DNA of 64,000 nt from Serpens gallinarum (lineage in GTDB: Bacteria; Pseudomonadota; Gammaproteobacteria; Pseudomonadales; Pseudomonadaceae): assembly GCF_014836765.1 (NCBI RefSeq), contig NZ_JACSQG010000002.1, forward strand, positions 248,001-312,000, given 5' to 3'. The notes under the pieces were generated by a model. That model was not told where the DNA came from. It saw only the letters and a list, made by a program, of their open reading frames with translations, and searched no databases. Each line of letters starts with the position of its first letter. Position 1 is the stretch's first letter. Shown here one piece after another: positions 1 to 8,698 of this stretch. Both the position numbers and the translations under genes were made by a program.

Positions 1-46
1 GAATTCGGCGGTGTTGTTTGACCGGGCGTTATTAAGAGTGATCGTG

Positions 47-337
47 ATGCAAGAGCCAACTCGGCTGCATGCCGAAATCGTTTGTGATGTGTGTGGCAGC
101 CATACCCAAGTACTGGGCTTCGGCCAACAGTTCGGTACCTTGCAGGCAAGTTGGGGGTATGGATCACAACACGATGGCGAAGTCTACCGAGTGCACCTGT
201 GCGAGCCATGCTTTTTCTGCACGCTAGCTAATCTGCGGCGAGAGCAACGTATTCACACTATGTTTGATGACGACCAGCCGGCCGATGAGCATGAGTTTGG
301 GCGGATTGCCCGCGATAACTTCTTTGGCGACGTGTAA
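47..337 (+). CDS. Small Cys-rich protein of unknown function
   Basis: This is a 96-residue soluble protein I do not recognise by name. It has a CDVC pair near residue 13 and a CEPC pair near residue 56, which together could hold one metal ion in a zinc-ribbon-like fold; the C-terminal third is acidic. I chose the ATG at 47 because an AGAG ribosome site lies eight bases upstream; an earlier in-frame GTG at 11 has no such site. It stands alone at the left edge of the window in the same island as the Wadjet operon but on the opposite strand, about 800 bases from it. The metal site is inferred from Cys spacing only, and nothing links the protein to Wadjet function. Confidence 0.6.
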   Translation: MQEPTRLHAEIVCDVCGSHTQVLGFGQQFGTLQASWGYGSQHDGEVYRVHLCEPCFFCTLANLRREQRIHTMFDDDQPADEHEFGRIARDNFFGDV

Positions 338-1156
338 TTGATCGTAATGAGCCGAACATCCGCTCGATGATGTTGCGTTGCGGATGCGTAGGGCCATCGA
401 AGAGCTGGGATTGTACTGGCCGTTTTTTTCACGGCTTGAGCCTGCTTATGTATGCGTGGAACATCAGATCAGTAGCATATGCTTACCTATGCGTAACTCG
501 GGCTACGCTTGGTAAACCATCTACTCCAAAGCGGTATCATGCCGTCTAGAAAATAAGCAAATTACTTCGTGCGTTGTGCTTACAAGAGGTTTGAATGCCA
601 TGACATTTGTACACGTTTTCGCTGTGATCCTCGGTTTCATCGTCATCGTCGGAGTTACTGGTTATGTTTTGGCCGAGCATCTGGACAAAAAATACGGCAC
701 GGGGTGACCGAACAGCTAAGCGCATCACTCTGCAGCACAGACAGAGCACTGGCGTTTCCCTAGGGTCGACTACTGGGGGCCCTGCTGTACACAACATCAC
801 TACGCAAAGGTGCAGAGATATTGCTTGAGCTCGATGTCAGGGAGCTATGGGAGCAAGTTCAAGCGTGCGTTGAACCATTTGTGTCCAGCGCGCCGCACGC
901 TGCCGGCTGCCACGCAACGGATGGCATTACTTGGAAGTCCATGCTGGCGCAACCAGCGCTGTGACATTCAGACATTTACAAGCTGCGCGTCCAAGCCTAA
1001 GCGCTCTGTTATCACCTGGGGCGGGATCTCACCACGAATGGCACAGATGGCAGCTTGCTTAGTAGCCGTCATATTTCTGCTCCCTTATGTCTACCTAAGT
1101 TAGATCCCTTGTCTCAGGATCGCAGGGCTATTGAGGCGAACACCCCGCCAGCAGTT
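338..1156. other. Gene-poor island DNA
   Basis: About 820 bases between the Cys-rich gene and the end of jetD hold no convincing full-length gene. Open frames on both strands lack family resemblance and sensible start sites. The only candidate is a 35-residue membrane peptide at 600-707. A short unstarted frame around 790-964 could be a gene remnant. Base composition looks lower in GC than the core genes, in keeping with island DNA. Confidence 0.5.
600..707 (+). CDS. Possible 35-residue single-span membrane peptide
   Basis: ATG at 600 opens a 35-codon frame ending in TGA at 705-707. The product has one strongly hydrophobic stretch (about residues 4-25, rich in Val, Ile and Gly) followed by a charged tail with Asp, Lys, Lys and Tyr, the layout of a small inner-membrane peptide. 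An AAGAGG ribosome site lies ten bases before the ATG, slightly far but usable. It could be the toxin-like or accessory peptide of an island, or a chance frame. No family is recognised. Confidence 0.4.
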   Translation: MTFVHVFAVILGFIVIVGVTGYVLAEHLDKKYGTG

Positions 1157-2314
1157 TTATACAGGGACCTTTCGAGCCCACTGCCTGATGGCTCGGTCCA
1201 CTTGTGCCTTTGGCAGATACTCCTGCTCAAGGCGTCCTCGCTCCTGCGCTAACAGATACCGATAGAAATCCGCTTCGTCAGCCGGCAAACCAGGTGGGGC
1301 CGACTCCAGAGCTTTGGTCGGCTCGACGACTGCGCTCACCGGTGAGTGCTGTTCAAACAGCTCCCGTTCCATCAATAGGGCTTGGACTGCTGGTTGATGG
1401 AGTCTCGCTCGCGCCAGCATCAGCAAGCCCCAGGTATCCATGTCGCCCCAGTATGCGATCTGTTTCCCGGCCAGGTGCTCAGACGCTAACCACTGCAAAT
1501 CGAGTCCTGAGCCCAGCACAGCCAGGGTGTCCGGCAAGGTTTCTGGCAGCAAGTGAATGCATTGCTCATTTTCCACCACGAGCAACCGCGAACCGGGAAG
1601 TGGGGATTCGGCCAGTTCCGAAGTCGCGAGCCTGAGCCGCTTGAAGGGCAGCAACTCAGGCTGAAGAGGAACGACTAGAACCCAATGACTGCTCTCTTCA
1701 AAGGCATCTAGAAACGTCGTCAGGCCTTGCTCGGACGCCGCACCTTCGAAGCGCTCATCGAGGAGCTTCGTCAGCAAGGTAGCGTTGCGCTCGAAAAACT
1801 TGGTGTCCACTCCGTGCTCTGCAAGCAGGCGCAGTGGGCGGCCTTGAGCACAGCCTGGAGACAACAGGGTAGCGAGTTGCGCTGTAGCGACGACTTCTTC
1901 AGACGGCTTCGTCAACCACAAGCTCCGTTGTGCCACCAGCAGCGCATGAAAGGCACTGTCTACCTGCTCGACCAGATACTCGAGTTGAGCGTATTCCTGG
2001 CTGACCCTTGGATCATCGCTCGCGGCAATCCATTCGGAGGGGCTACGCAAATGCCAACGCATCGGCAAGGAAATGGGGGCCAGCCCTGCTCGGTAGCTGA
2101 CGGGTTCCCAGTCGACTTTACCCACGTTTACGCTCCGCCAGTTCTCCACATGCCGGAGCACCGCCTGGATGTTGTCAGTGAATAGACGTGCCGAAGGCTT
2201 GCCGATGTTGAGGCTTTGCGGCCAACTACCGGGATTGAGCAAGCGCTCCAAGCGCACGCTGGAGCGCTGCCATTGTCTCGCGAGGTTGCGGCCGATGTCA
2301 GTGGGCGACTTCAT
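1157..2314 (-). CDS. jetD: Wadjet component JetD (Toprim-like nuclease subunit)
   Basis: JetD is the nuclease subunit of type I Wadjet, which recognises and cleaves circular plasmid DNA extruded by the JetABC SMC complex. The 385-residue protein shows the family's Toprim-like C-terminal half: a Glu in LVVENEQ, a DxD in YWGDMDTWG and a closing RLEQE signature. The N-terminal half fits the DUF3322 arm and the C-terminal half DUF2220. I chose the ATG at 2314, with AAGG six bases upstream, giving a 17-base overlap with jetC; a start at 2347 is also open. It is the last gene of the jetABCD operon. The catalytic acidic residues appear intact, so the system should be functional. Family placement is firm; the activity is from knowledge of the family. 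Confidence 0.9.
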   Translation of the reverse strand: MKSPTDIGRNLARQWQRSSVRLERLLNPGSWPQSLNIGKPSARLFTDNIQAVLRHVENWRSVNVGKVDWEPVSYRAGLAPISLPMRWHLRSPSEWIAASDDPRVSQEYAQLEYLVEQVDSAFHALLVAQRSLWLTKPSEEVVATAQLATLLSPGCAQGRPLRLLAEHGVDTKFFERNATLLTKLLDERFEGAASEQGLTTFLDAFEESSHWVLVVPLQPELLPFKRLRLATSELAESPLPGSRLLVVENEQCIHLLPETLPDTLAVLGSGLDLQWLASEHLAGKQIAYWGDMDTWGLLMLARARLHQPAVQALLMERELFEQHSPVSAVVEPTKALESAPPGLPADEADFYRYLLAQERGRLEQEYLPKAQVDRAIRQWARKVPV

Positions 2315-5300
2315 GCATGGCCTTGATGCGCTGTTGATGATGCTCATCCAACGCTTCCCAGCTCAGGGAAACCAGACTGGATTCCACGCCGCGCCGATGA
2401 ACAACGACTGCCGAACGCGTATGGTGGCGCAACAGGCGCATTTCCTTGTTGGGGGTGATGAAGACAGCGTGCAGGCCGAACTCCCTCAGCGCTGCGATGA
2501 TGCGACCGGCAACCGCATGGGAACTGCGCGAGAACGCCTCGTCTAGCACAATGGTGCCGAACAACGGCCGGTTGCTACCGTCGGGACATAGCGCATAGCT
2601 GAGGGAAGCGGTCAGCACATAGGAGGCTATGATTTCCTTCTCGCCACCACTACCGCCCTGAGAACCTGTTCGGGTTTCGATGACACTCTTGCTTTCTCGA
2701 TCGATCACCGAGACCGCGAACTCCAGGCGGAAGCGCGGATCCAGAAGCGCCTTGGCGCCCTGATTCCTGCTGTGCTCGCAGGCATCTTTGAGCAGTCCAA
2801 CGAGCTCCTGTAATGCCTTGTAATGGCTCTCGCCTTCATCATCGATGAAACGCGCCGAGTTCAGTTGGCGCTGAGCCTGTTGCAAGGTGCGCAGGCTTTC
2901 ATGGATGACCTTTTTCGCAACCAAGCGCAGATAGCGTCCTGGCTGAAAGTCGACACGCTGCATCGTACTGTTGAGGTCATCCAGGCGCTCCTCGATCATC
3001 GAGACTTCATGGTCGATATAGCTGAGCAGCTGGGTGACGCCGTCATCCGAGGAACGATTGAGGTATTCCAAGAAGCGCTTGAGTTTCTCGGGCAGGGCTT
3101 CCTCGGTCAGCACACGTAGACGCTCCAGATAACTGGGTACGTCCCTCAGCTCTCGCCCGACCTCTGCAAGCGCCCCGGTGTCCACCTTCAGGGCGTCAGA
3201 CATACGTTTGGCAAGCTCTGATTTCTGGTCGCCCAGTTTCTCGCCGAGCGTTTTGAGTTGCCCTTGAAGCTCACGCGTATGCTTGCGCTCCAGCTCGTCA
3301 ATATCGCCGAGGTTATCCGCGGTCAGGGTCGGGAAATGCGCTTGCGCCAGTTCATGCTGTGTATCGTTCAGCCCCTTTTCGGCGCCGCGATAGGCCTTAC
3401 GGGTAGCGGATGCGGCCTGGTCAAACTGAGTTTTCAACTGCGCACACTGCTCGATCAGCCGTTGCAGCTGGTGATCCAGAGACTCTCGCAGGGCCTCGGC
3501 TTGATCCAGCTCGGCCTTGATCACGGCAAGGTCAGAATCGGGACGGGTCAGGGTGTCCAGCTGAGTACGCAGCGACTGCAGCTGACGCTCGGCGCCCGGC
3601 CGATCAATCTCCTCGAACTGTAGTTCTTCGACGCGTTGCAGCAACGAAGCTTGACTCTCCAACTGACCGACATCGCCCTGGGCAACATCCAGGGCCTGCT
3701 TGGCGGTCACGAGCTGTTCATTGACCTCGCGAATCTGTTCAGTCAGGAAGGCCAGACGATCGCGGTTGTCAAAGCCGGTCAGCCAGTCTTCATCCAGGCG
3801 CTTTTGATCCTGCTTGTCGAAGAAGCGTTCTTTGCCCGACATCATACCCTGCGCCGTCATGGCATGAGGGGTATGACGCAATTGCTCCGGACTTTCGACG
3901 CAATGTCTGTCATTGTCCGCCAGTAGTGCCTTTATGGCTTCTCGGTACGGATGCTCCTTGAAGGTCAGTTTGCGGGTAAAACCATCATCGAAGAACACGG
4001 GGCGCGACGATGGCTCCTTGACCTCCAACATGCGCACATGCAGACGGTTGTGCCGTTGGTTTACCCAACGCAGTGCCGCCTGGGATGAGCCCTGCGGGAC
4101 CAGGATACGGAGCCGGTGGCTGCCGATTGCCCGCTCAATGGCACCTCGCCAGGTCAGCTCCTCGGGCTTGACCTGCACCAATTCGGCAACGAAAGGTAGG
4201 GCCGACTCATCGACGCCAAGCACCTGCGCCAGATCGCTTCGAAAAGCATGAAACTGCCCGGGCAGGTTAGAACCTGGCCGTCTCGCAACCTCAGCACGCT
4301 CCTGCTGTAAGGTCTGCAGGCGACCATTGAGTTCCTGCTGGACGAGACCTGCATCGAACGCCTTCTGGCGCGCGACCGTGGTTTGCTGGGCCAGTATTTC
4401 CAGGCGTGCCGTGATCTGCTGCTGATTTTCCTCGAGAGCAGCGGCCGATAACTCATCCGCTAGTCCAAGCCCTTTGGCCAAGCGTTGGTATTGCTCGGCT
4501 TTCAGGCTGCGCTTATCGCACTCCCTGACCCAATCAGCGATGCGCTCGCGTAATTGATCTATCCCTGCGCCCCCTACTCGCAGGTAGCGCTGACGATGTT
4601 GATCGACCACACCCTTCTGGACCTGAAGCTGACTCCTGCATTGTTCCTGATCCAGCTCGGCCTGCTTGTGCTCCCTCTCAAGCCTGTTGGTTTCAGCCAA
4701 CCACAGGCAATAACCCTGCTCGGCGAACCAGACCGGAAGAATGCCTTCGAGAGTCTGTTTATCCTGCAACTGTTCTTGCAAGGCCCTATAACGCTCCCAG
4801 CCATCGGCGACCGGTTGCAACGAGCGCTGCTGCTTTCTAGCGGTTTCTAGCTCTCGGTGGATGTCAGTTAGATCATCGAAGCTGCTGGCGACCTCAGCAG
4901 CCCTCTCGAAGGCGGAGCGGTCATCCAGCACCAACTCTCGAAAGATCTCATCAATACTATTGAGCTGCTTCAGGCCGGCAGCGCGGTTGAGCAAGGTGAA
5001 TGCGTTTTCACCGACCTCGAAGTAATCCCTCAGTCTGGCTAAGAAAGCTTTCTTGCTGGAATAAGGCCAGATACCCGTCCCATCCTTCTCCATCTGACGC
5101 AGAGCCCGCATGCCGCCTGAGTGATGCTGGCTGAGCCAATGCTCCAGAGTCTGCTCGGGGGACTCGCTTAACAGCCAAAGTTTTTTCAGATCGGACGCCG
5201 AGGAACTTGTGCCCTCGAACCAGAGCACGGCGCCCAGTCGAACCTGCGTACCGTCACGCTCGAGCGTGGCTGCAATTGCGGTTACTGTCTTACCCTGGCG

Positions 5301-5603
5301 AGCGATATGAGATTGCTCTACACCTCCGTCCCCAGGGCCGGTAACTCCCCGCACATAAGACACCAGATCCCGGTCACTTTCATGTCCACCCGTGGATGCC
5401 AAGTTGTAGCGCGGATTGGCGCACAGCAAGGTCATCAGTGCGTCCACCAGCGTCGTTTTACCGCTCCCCGTTGGGCCGATCACCGCGGTACCTGCGGGAT
5501 CGATCTCGGCACGGTGATAGCCCTGAAAACCACCCCAGTTATAGAGCTCAATGCTGGTAAGAATGAAGGTCTCGCTGTCACGCCAGCGGAGTGCCTGCTT
5601 CAT
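2298..5603 (-). CDS. jetC: Wadjet component JetC (SMC-like ATPase)
   Basis: JetC is the SMC-type motor of Wadjet, which loops DNA with JetA (kleisin) and JetB. The 1101-residue protein has a Walker A motif GPTGSGKT at residues 43-50, long Gln/Leu/Glu-rich coiled coils on both sides of a central hinge (around residues 470-580), an ABC signature in GSQGGSGGEKE near residue 1000 and a Walker B ending in IVLDEAF. These are the COG4913 (SbcC-like) hallmarks of type I systems. The ATG overlaps the jetB stop as ATGA, with GAGGAGG just upstream, so translation is probably coupled. No frameshift or missing motif is seen. Confidence 0.93.
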   Translation of the reverse strand: MKQALRWRDSETFILTSIELYNWGGFQGYHRAEIDPAGTAVIGPTGSGKTTLVDALMTLLCANPRYNLASTGGHESDRDLVSYVRGVTGPGDGGVEQSHIARQGKTVTAIAATLERDGTQVRLGAVLWFEGTSSSASDLKKLWLLSESPEQTLEHWLSQHHSGGMRALRQMEKDGTGIWPYSSKKAFLARLRDYFEVGENAFTLLNRAAGLKQLNSIDEIFRELVLDDRSAFERAAEVASSFDDLTDIHRELETARKQQRSLQPVADGWERYRALQEQLQDKQTLEGILPVWFAEQGYCLWLAETNRLEREHKQAELDQEQCRSQLQVQKGVVDQHRQRYLRVGGAGIDQLRERIADWVRECDKRSLKAEQYQRLAKGLGLADELSAAALEENQQQITARLEILAQQTTVARQKAFDAGLVQQELNGRLQTLQQERAEVARRPGSNLPGQFHAFRSDLAQVLGVDESALPFVAELVQVKPEELTWRGAIERAIGSHRLRILVPQGSSQAALRWVNQRHNRLHVRMLEVKEPSSRPVFFDDGFTRKLTFKEHPYREAIKALLADNDRHCVESPEQLRHTPHAMTAQGMMSGKERFFDKQDQKRLDEDWLTGFDNRDRLAFLTEQIREVNEQLVTAKQALDVAQGDVGQLESQASLLQRVEELQFEEIDRPGAERQLQSLRTQLDTLTRPDSDLAVIKAELDQAEALRESLDHQLQRLIEQCAQLKTQFDQAASATRKAYRGAEKGLNDTQHELAQAHFPTLTADNLGDIDELERKHTRELQGQLKTLGEKLGDQKSELAKRMSDALKVDTGALAEVGRELRDVPSYLERLRVLTEEALPEKLKRFLEYLNRSSDDGVTQLLSYIDHEVSMIEERLDDLNSTMQRVDFQPGRYLRLVAKKVIHESLRTLQQAQRQLNSARFIDDEGESHYKALQELVGLLKDACEHSRNQGAKALLDPRFRLEFAVSVIDRESKSVIETRTGSQGGSGGEKEIIASYVLTASLSYALCPDGSNRPLFGTIVLDEAFSRSSHAVAGRIIAALREFGLHAVFITPNKEMRLLRHHTRSAVVVHRRGVESSLVSLSWEALDEHHQQRIKAMHEVAH

Positions 5604-6364
5604 GCCATGCCCTCCTCGCCATCAGCAGCCGGCGTCGCGGCGCTCTCCAGTTGCTGTCGCAGCCATACCACCAGTGCCTGCAGGTTCTCCGGGTTCGCCA
5701 AGTGGGTAATGATGGGGCGAATGATGACGCGATCATGTGCGTCCAGAGCCGACACCAGACCATGTCCCTTGAGCTGATCCAGCAGCGTGATGATGCGATT
5801 GCGCTCCTTCGCTTCACTGCCCAGCTCGCCCAGGTAAACCTGCAATTGGGGAATCAGCTCATCAACCGCCACCAGCGCTAGACTGGCGCCTGTACCGCTT
5901 TCCTGTTCGTACGCGATGAAATGCTGTCGCAGGATGGCTATCAGCAGGGACTGCTCCAGATTCAGCCTTTGCCGACGTACAAGGGGGTGCGACCAGTCAT
6001 CCTGCTCGGCCACCTCGCCCTGGCGAACGGTGACGAACACCAGCCCCCGAACCTCGTCGACCCCCATGGCAAGGTCGAGGGGTTCCAGGATTCTGTCGAC
6101 CGCCTCGATATTGGAAAGCGCTGAGCGATACAGGTTGGGCTTGTGACTTTCTTCCAGCAGCCCGTACTTCAGCATTTCCTGTACGGCCTCACGTACCCGT
6201 TGCGGCGTCCGGCGCTCATCGACCTGTACAGCGGCGCTCATAAGAGGCTGTTCATCATCCATGCCGTCATCCAACGCCATGGGCTCCACCGTCAGCTCCG
6301 TTTCGTCGGCGCCAGAGGCGCCTGCAATTCGATCGAATATCCCTGCCATGCTCACAACTCCCAA
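5600..6364 (-). CDS. jetB: Wadjet component JetB (DUF4194, KITE-like)
   Basis: JetB is the small accessory (MukE/KITE-like) subunit of the Wadjet condensin, bridging kleisin JetA and the JetC heads. The 254-residue frame has an acidic N-terminus followed by a helical winged-helix-like body with the DUF4194 pattern (LKYGLLEES, then an arginine-rich RRQRLNLEQSLL segment). It overlaps jetA by 13 bases and jetC by four. The start is ambiguous: ATG at 6364 has AAGGA five bases upstream, and ATG at 6349 (249 residues) has GGGAG eight bases upstream. Its position between JetA and JetC is the standard operon order. Confidence 0.88.
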   Translation of the reverse strand: MGVVSMAGIFDRIAGASGADETELTVEPMALDDGMDDEQPLMSAAVQVDERRTPQRVREAVQEMLKYGLLEESHKPNLYRSALSNIEAVDRILEPLDLAMGVDEVRGLVFVTVRQGEVAEQDDWSHPLVRRQRLNLEQSLLIAILRQHFIAYEQESGTGASLALVAVDELIPQLQVYLGELGSEAKERNRIITLLDQLKGHGLVSALDAHDRVIIRPIITHLANPENLQALVVWLRQQLESAATPAADGEEGMA

Positions 6365-7860
6365 TCGATGTCCTTGAGTGCCTCGTGCTCGAGTCCGACA
6401 TAAGGCAGATTGAAGCGCCAGCGTTGCTCATCCTCGTTAACTAGCTCCATGAGCTGACGCTCCTCTGTCAGCACCTCGATACCTGCCTCGCGCGCCATCG
6501 CCAGCCAGAGCGCAAAGGTTTCCAGGTCGTGAACAGGTGGAAGCAAAGACGCAAGCTCCACAAGACTCACAGGGCGACCCTGCTCCACCAGCACGGCCAG
6601 GGTGTCATGAATCAGCGCTTCACGATCCAGCCCGTCGAAGGCATCCCAGAAGTCATCATCAATCTGCTCCAACCCCGCGGGCTTCAAACTCAGATCCAGC
6701 TCGCCCGTATCATCGTCATCCAGAGTCTTGAAGCGAAGACGCTCGATTGCCGGGACACCGGTAATGGCTACACCAACCGGTGGTAAACATGCAGGCGTAC
6801 GGCGTTCTGACTGGCGTTGCCAGTCGACGCTGAGCGCTAGATTGAAGAAGTCGTTGAGTAACTGTCCGACGCGATGATGCTCGGCGGCCAGGCCCGTCTT
6901 CATGAAGCCGCGGACATCGCGCTCGCTTCGGGCGCGTGCTTGGAGAACAGCCTGCGACTCCCGAACCAGGCGTAACGCCAGCCAACGCAGCTCACGTTGC
7001 TGGGGACGATTCAGCGCCTTTGGAGCCGCTGGATGACGAAGGATGGTGCGCAAGCGCTCACGCATGGTTTCCAGTTCAGCGGACTGCCTCAGTTGCTGCT
7101 GGAAGCTTTCGAACACACGCCCTTCCGGTGTGTTGAGTAGCGCATCCTGACCGTCCAGCAATCGATCGACGATTTGTCCACGGTGAGACTGCTCGCTGAT
7201 GATGGAGTGTCGAAGGGCGCGATCAGCCTCGCGCCAAGAGTCTTCAACTCGTCGAAAGTCAGCGCGCAGGCTGGTGGCGAGGTTATATATCTCGCGTATG
7301 CCCTCTATCGCCTGCGCTTCATCCAGCACAACAACGTGGCCAGCTTCTACCTGCGCTAGCTCGTGCTCCAAATCCTGGATTCGGCGGCGCAGGCTGGCAA
7401 TACGGCCAGTTGGGCTGGGGTTCAGACCTGTTTCCAGGTTTTCGATCTCGCGCTGGACCACCGAAAGCCGAGATGCCGTGGAGGTCATGATCCGACTATC
7501 CAGCGAGTCGACGAACTGGATGGCAGACTCCAATGCGTCGGTTGCGTAGATCCGTCCCTCCCGCTCTACTACAAGGCGCCGCTTGATCCATTCGCGAAGT
7601 TCGCGACCTGCTTGGAGATGCGTTGCATCTGGATTGATCCCATAGAGCTCCTGGCTGGCGTAAGCAGCCAGCATTTCAGATAGCGCTTGCAGCGTATCCT
7701 CCATGAGAATCCCATCGTGCGCCCGCTCGAAAAGTGTCCGCAGGCAACCCAATACGAGCGGGGCACGACACGAGGCGAGCAAAAGCCAAGCCGGGTGTTG
7801 GCTGCGGGTGGATACATAGCGTTCTGAACGCTGTTGTGCGCTTTCTTCCATGATGGCCAC
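6352..7860 (-). CDS. jetA: Wadjet component JetA (DUF3375, kleisin-like)
   Basis: JetA is the kleisin/MukF-like subunit that closes the JetC ring. The 502-residue protein is almost wholly helical. Its N-terminal region (about 1-130) fits a winged-helix dimer domain with the phrase LREWIKRRLV, coiled coils follow at about 140-300, and a C-terminal domain carries the LPYVGLEHEALKDI ending. It is the first gene of the operon. The frame can start at GTG 7860 or ATG 7851; neither has a strong ribosome site, which is odd for the lead gene and may mean weak basal translation. The upstream 460 bases are gene-free and must hold the operon promoter. Confidence 0.88.
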   Translation of the reverse strand: MAIMEESAQQRSERYVSTRSQHPAWLLLASCRAPLVLGCLRTLFERAHDGILMEDTLQALSEMLAAYASQELYGINPDATHLQAGRELREWIKRRLVVEREGRIYATDALESAIQFVDSLDSRIMTSTASRLSVVQREIENLETGLNPSPTGRIASLRRRIQDLEHELAQVEAGHVVVLDEAQAIEGIREIYNLATSLRADFRRVEDSWREADRALRHSIISEQSHRGQIVDRLLDGQDALLNTPEGRVFESFQQQLRQSAELETMRERLRTILRHPAAPKALNRPQQRELRWLALRLVRESQAVLQARARSERDVRGFMKTGLAAEHHRVGQLLNDFFNLALSVDWQRQSERRTPACLPPVGVAITGVPAIERLRFKTLDDDDTGELDLSLKPAGLEQIDDDFWDAFDGLDREALIHDTLAVLVEQGRPVSLVELASLLPPVHDLETFALWLAMAREAGIEVLTEERQLMELVNEDEQRWRFNLPYVGLEHEALKDIDWEL

Positions 7861-8323
7861 ATTGACAAAGGTTGTCTGAGCACGAGGTTATCGAGGTAAC
7901 CCGCTGTCTCATGATACGTATTTGTCCTAGCAGGTGATCCATTAATAGCACCAACCCCGTGCGCCTTTCACTTAGGGGTGCGTCCAAGGCTTTAACCCCT
8001 GCCTGGGTGTGCTCGGCGATGCTGGCTGGCCTCGCCATCAGCTACAGTTTAGGCAGCATGCAGAGGTGATAGGGCGTGAAGGGCCTTCTTGCAAAAGCTG
8101 GTCGATAGAGGTGAGACCTCGTACCACAGCTGTCGTCTGGCATGCTTGTAGCTAGTGGTCCAAAAGCGTATCGGCAGATTTCGTTTTTGTGCCCAGGATT
8201 TCGGAACTTAATTGACGGCAGATGACGTGAAGCCACATTACTGAGGAACGCTACAATCCTTACACCGCGTGGATTACAGTCACTTTAGGGTGCTTTTCGT
8301 TAGCTGAGATTCCTGTACCGCAT
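7861..8323. other. Gene-free stretch between jetA and the tRNA remnant
   Basis: This stretch holds no supported gene. Reading frames here are short and lack ribosome sites. The jetABCD promoter must lie here on the minus strand, but I cannot pick a clear -35/-10 pair. The right edge meets the tRNA-derived sequence, so part of this DNA is probably the terminal region of the mobile element. Confidence 0.5.
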
Positions 8324-8370
8324 TGGCCTCCGAAGGGGGGTCGTGGGTTCGAATCCCGCCTGGTGCGCCA
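8324..8370 (+). tRNA. 3' part of a tRNA-Arg(CCG) gene, likely island attachment site
   Basis: From the anticodon loop (CTCCGAA, anticodon CCG) to the encoded CCA end, the sequence reads as the 3' half of a tRNA: variable loop, T-arm with GGGTTCGAATCCC, and acceptor strand ending GCGCCA. The 5' half is missing. No matching acceptor strand (GCACCAG expected) or D-arm occurs upstream, and the anticodon stem is mismatched (TTGGC against GGGGG). A rho-independent terminator follows at once, as for a native tRNA gene. This is best read as the displaced 3' end left when an island integrated into tRNA-Arg; the intact gene would lie beyond the left edge of the window. Confidence 0.7.
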
Positions 8371-8405
8371 CATATTCGTTCGCGGTTGTCTCCTGTGAAC
8401 ATCTG

Positions 8406-8431
8406 AAAAACCCGCCTCGGCGGGTTTTTTT
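8406..8431 (+). terminator. Rho-independent terminator after the tRNA remnant
   Basis: CCCGC-CTCG-GCGGG forms a 5-bp stem extended by A:T pairs (AAAAA before, TTTTTTT after). It follows the tRNA CCA end by about 40 bases, as expected for the original tRNA transcription unit. Confidence 0.85.
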
Positions 8432-8477
8432 ATGCCCGGCGTAAAACCGGCATATCAGGCGTAGGCCAGATGCCTTC

Positions 8478-8639
8478 TTATGGCTGGCACAGATCGCGCC
8501 CGGTCAGCTTCGCCGCTACGCCATCGAGCATGAAGGTTTCGACCTTGGAGCCGTCTGCGCAATCTTGGGTGTAGCCCAGGGCGAAGCCGAAGGTGAAGAG
8601 CACGAACAGGGCCAGGCCGATATGTTGCAGTTGAGTCAT
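8478..8639 (-). CDS. Small exported or membrane-anchored protein, unknown
   Basis: This is a 53-residue protein with a hydrophobic N-terminal segment (about residues 6-24, ending near Ala-Leu-Gly-Tyr) followed by a short polar tail with two Cys residues, which may form a disulphide in the periplasm. The ATG at 8639 has AGAGG four bases upstream; the upstream in-frame start at 8666 has none. It lies 60 bases downstream of the iron permease gene on the same strand and may be its last operon member. No function is known to me. Confidence 0.6.
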   Translation of the reverse strand: MTQLQHIGLALFVLFTFGFALGYTQDCADGSKVETFMLDGVAAKLTGRDLCQP

Positions 8640-8698
8640 GGTTCCTCTCGATATCACCGCCTGCATGAAGGCACGCGGTGACGTTCAGGTGTGAAGGG

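Noticed and set aside
546-800. 84-residue minus-strand frame in the island
   Set aside because: No ribosome site, unusual composition and overlap with the better small membrane peptide on the plus strand.
810-1103. 97-residue plus-strand frame near the jetD end
   Set aside because: No family resemblance or ribosome site; a different frame through the same DNA (about 790-964) looks slightly more protein-like but lacks a start.
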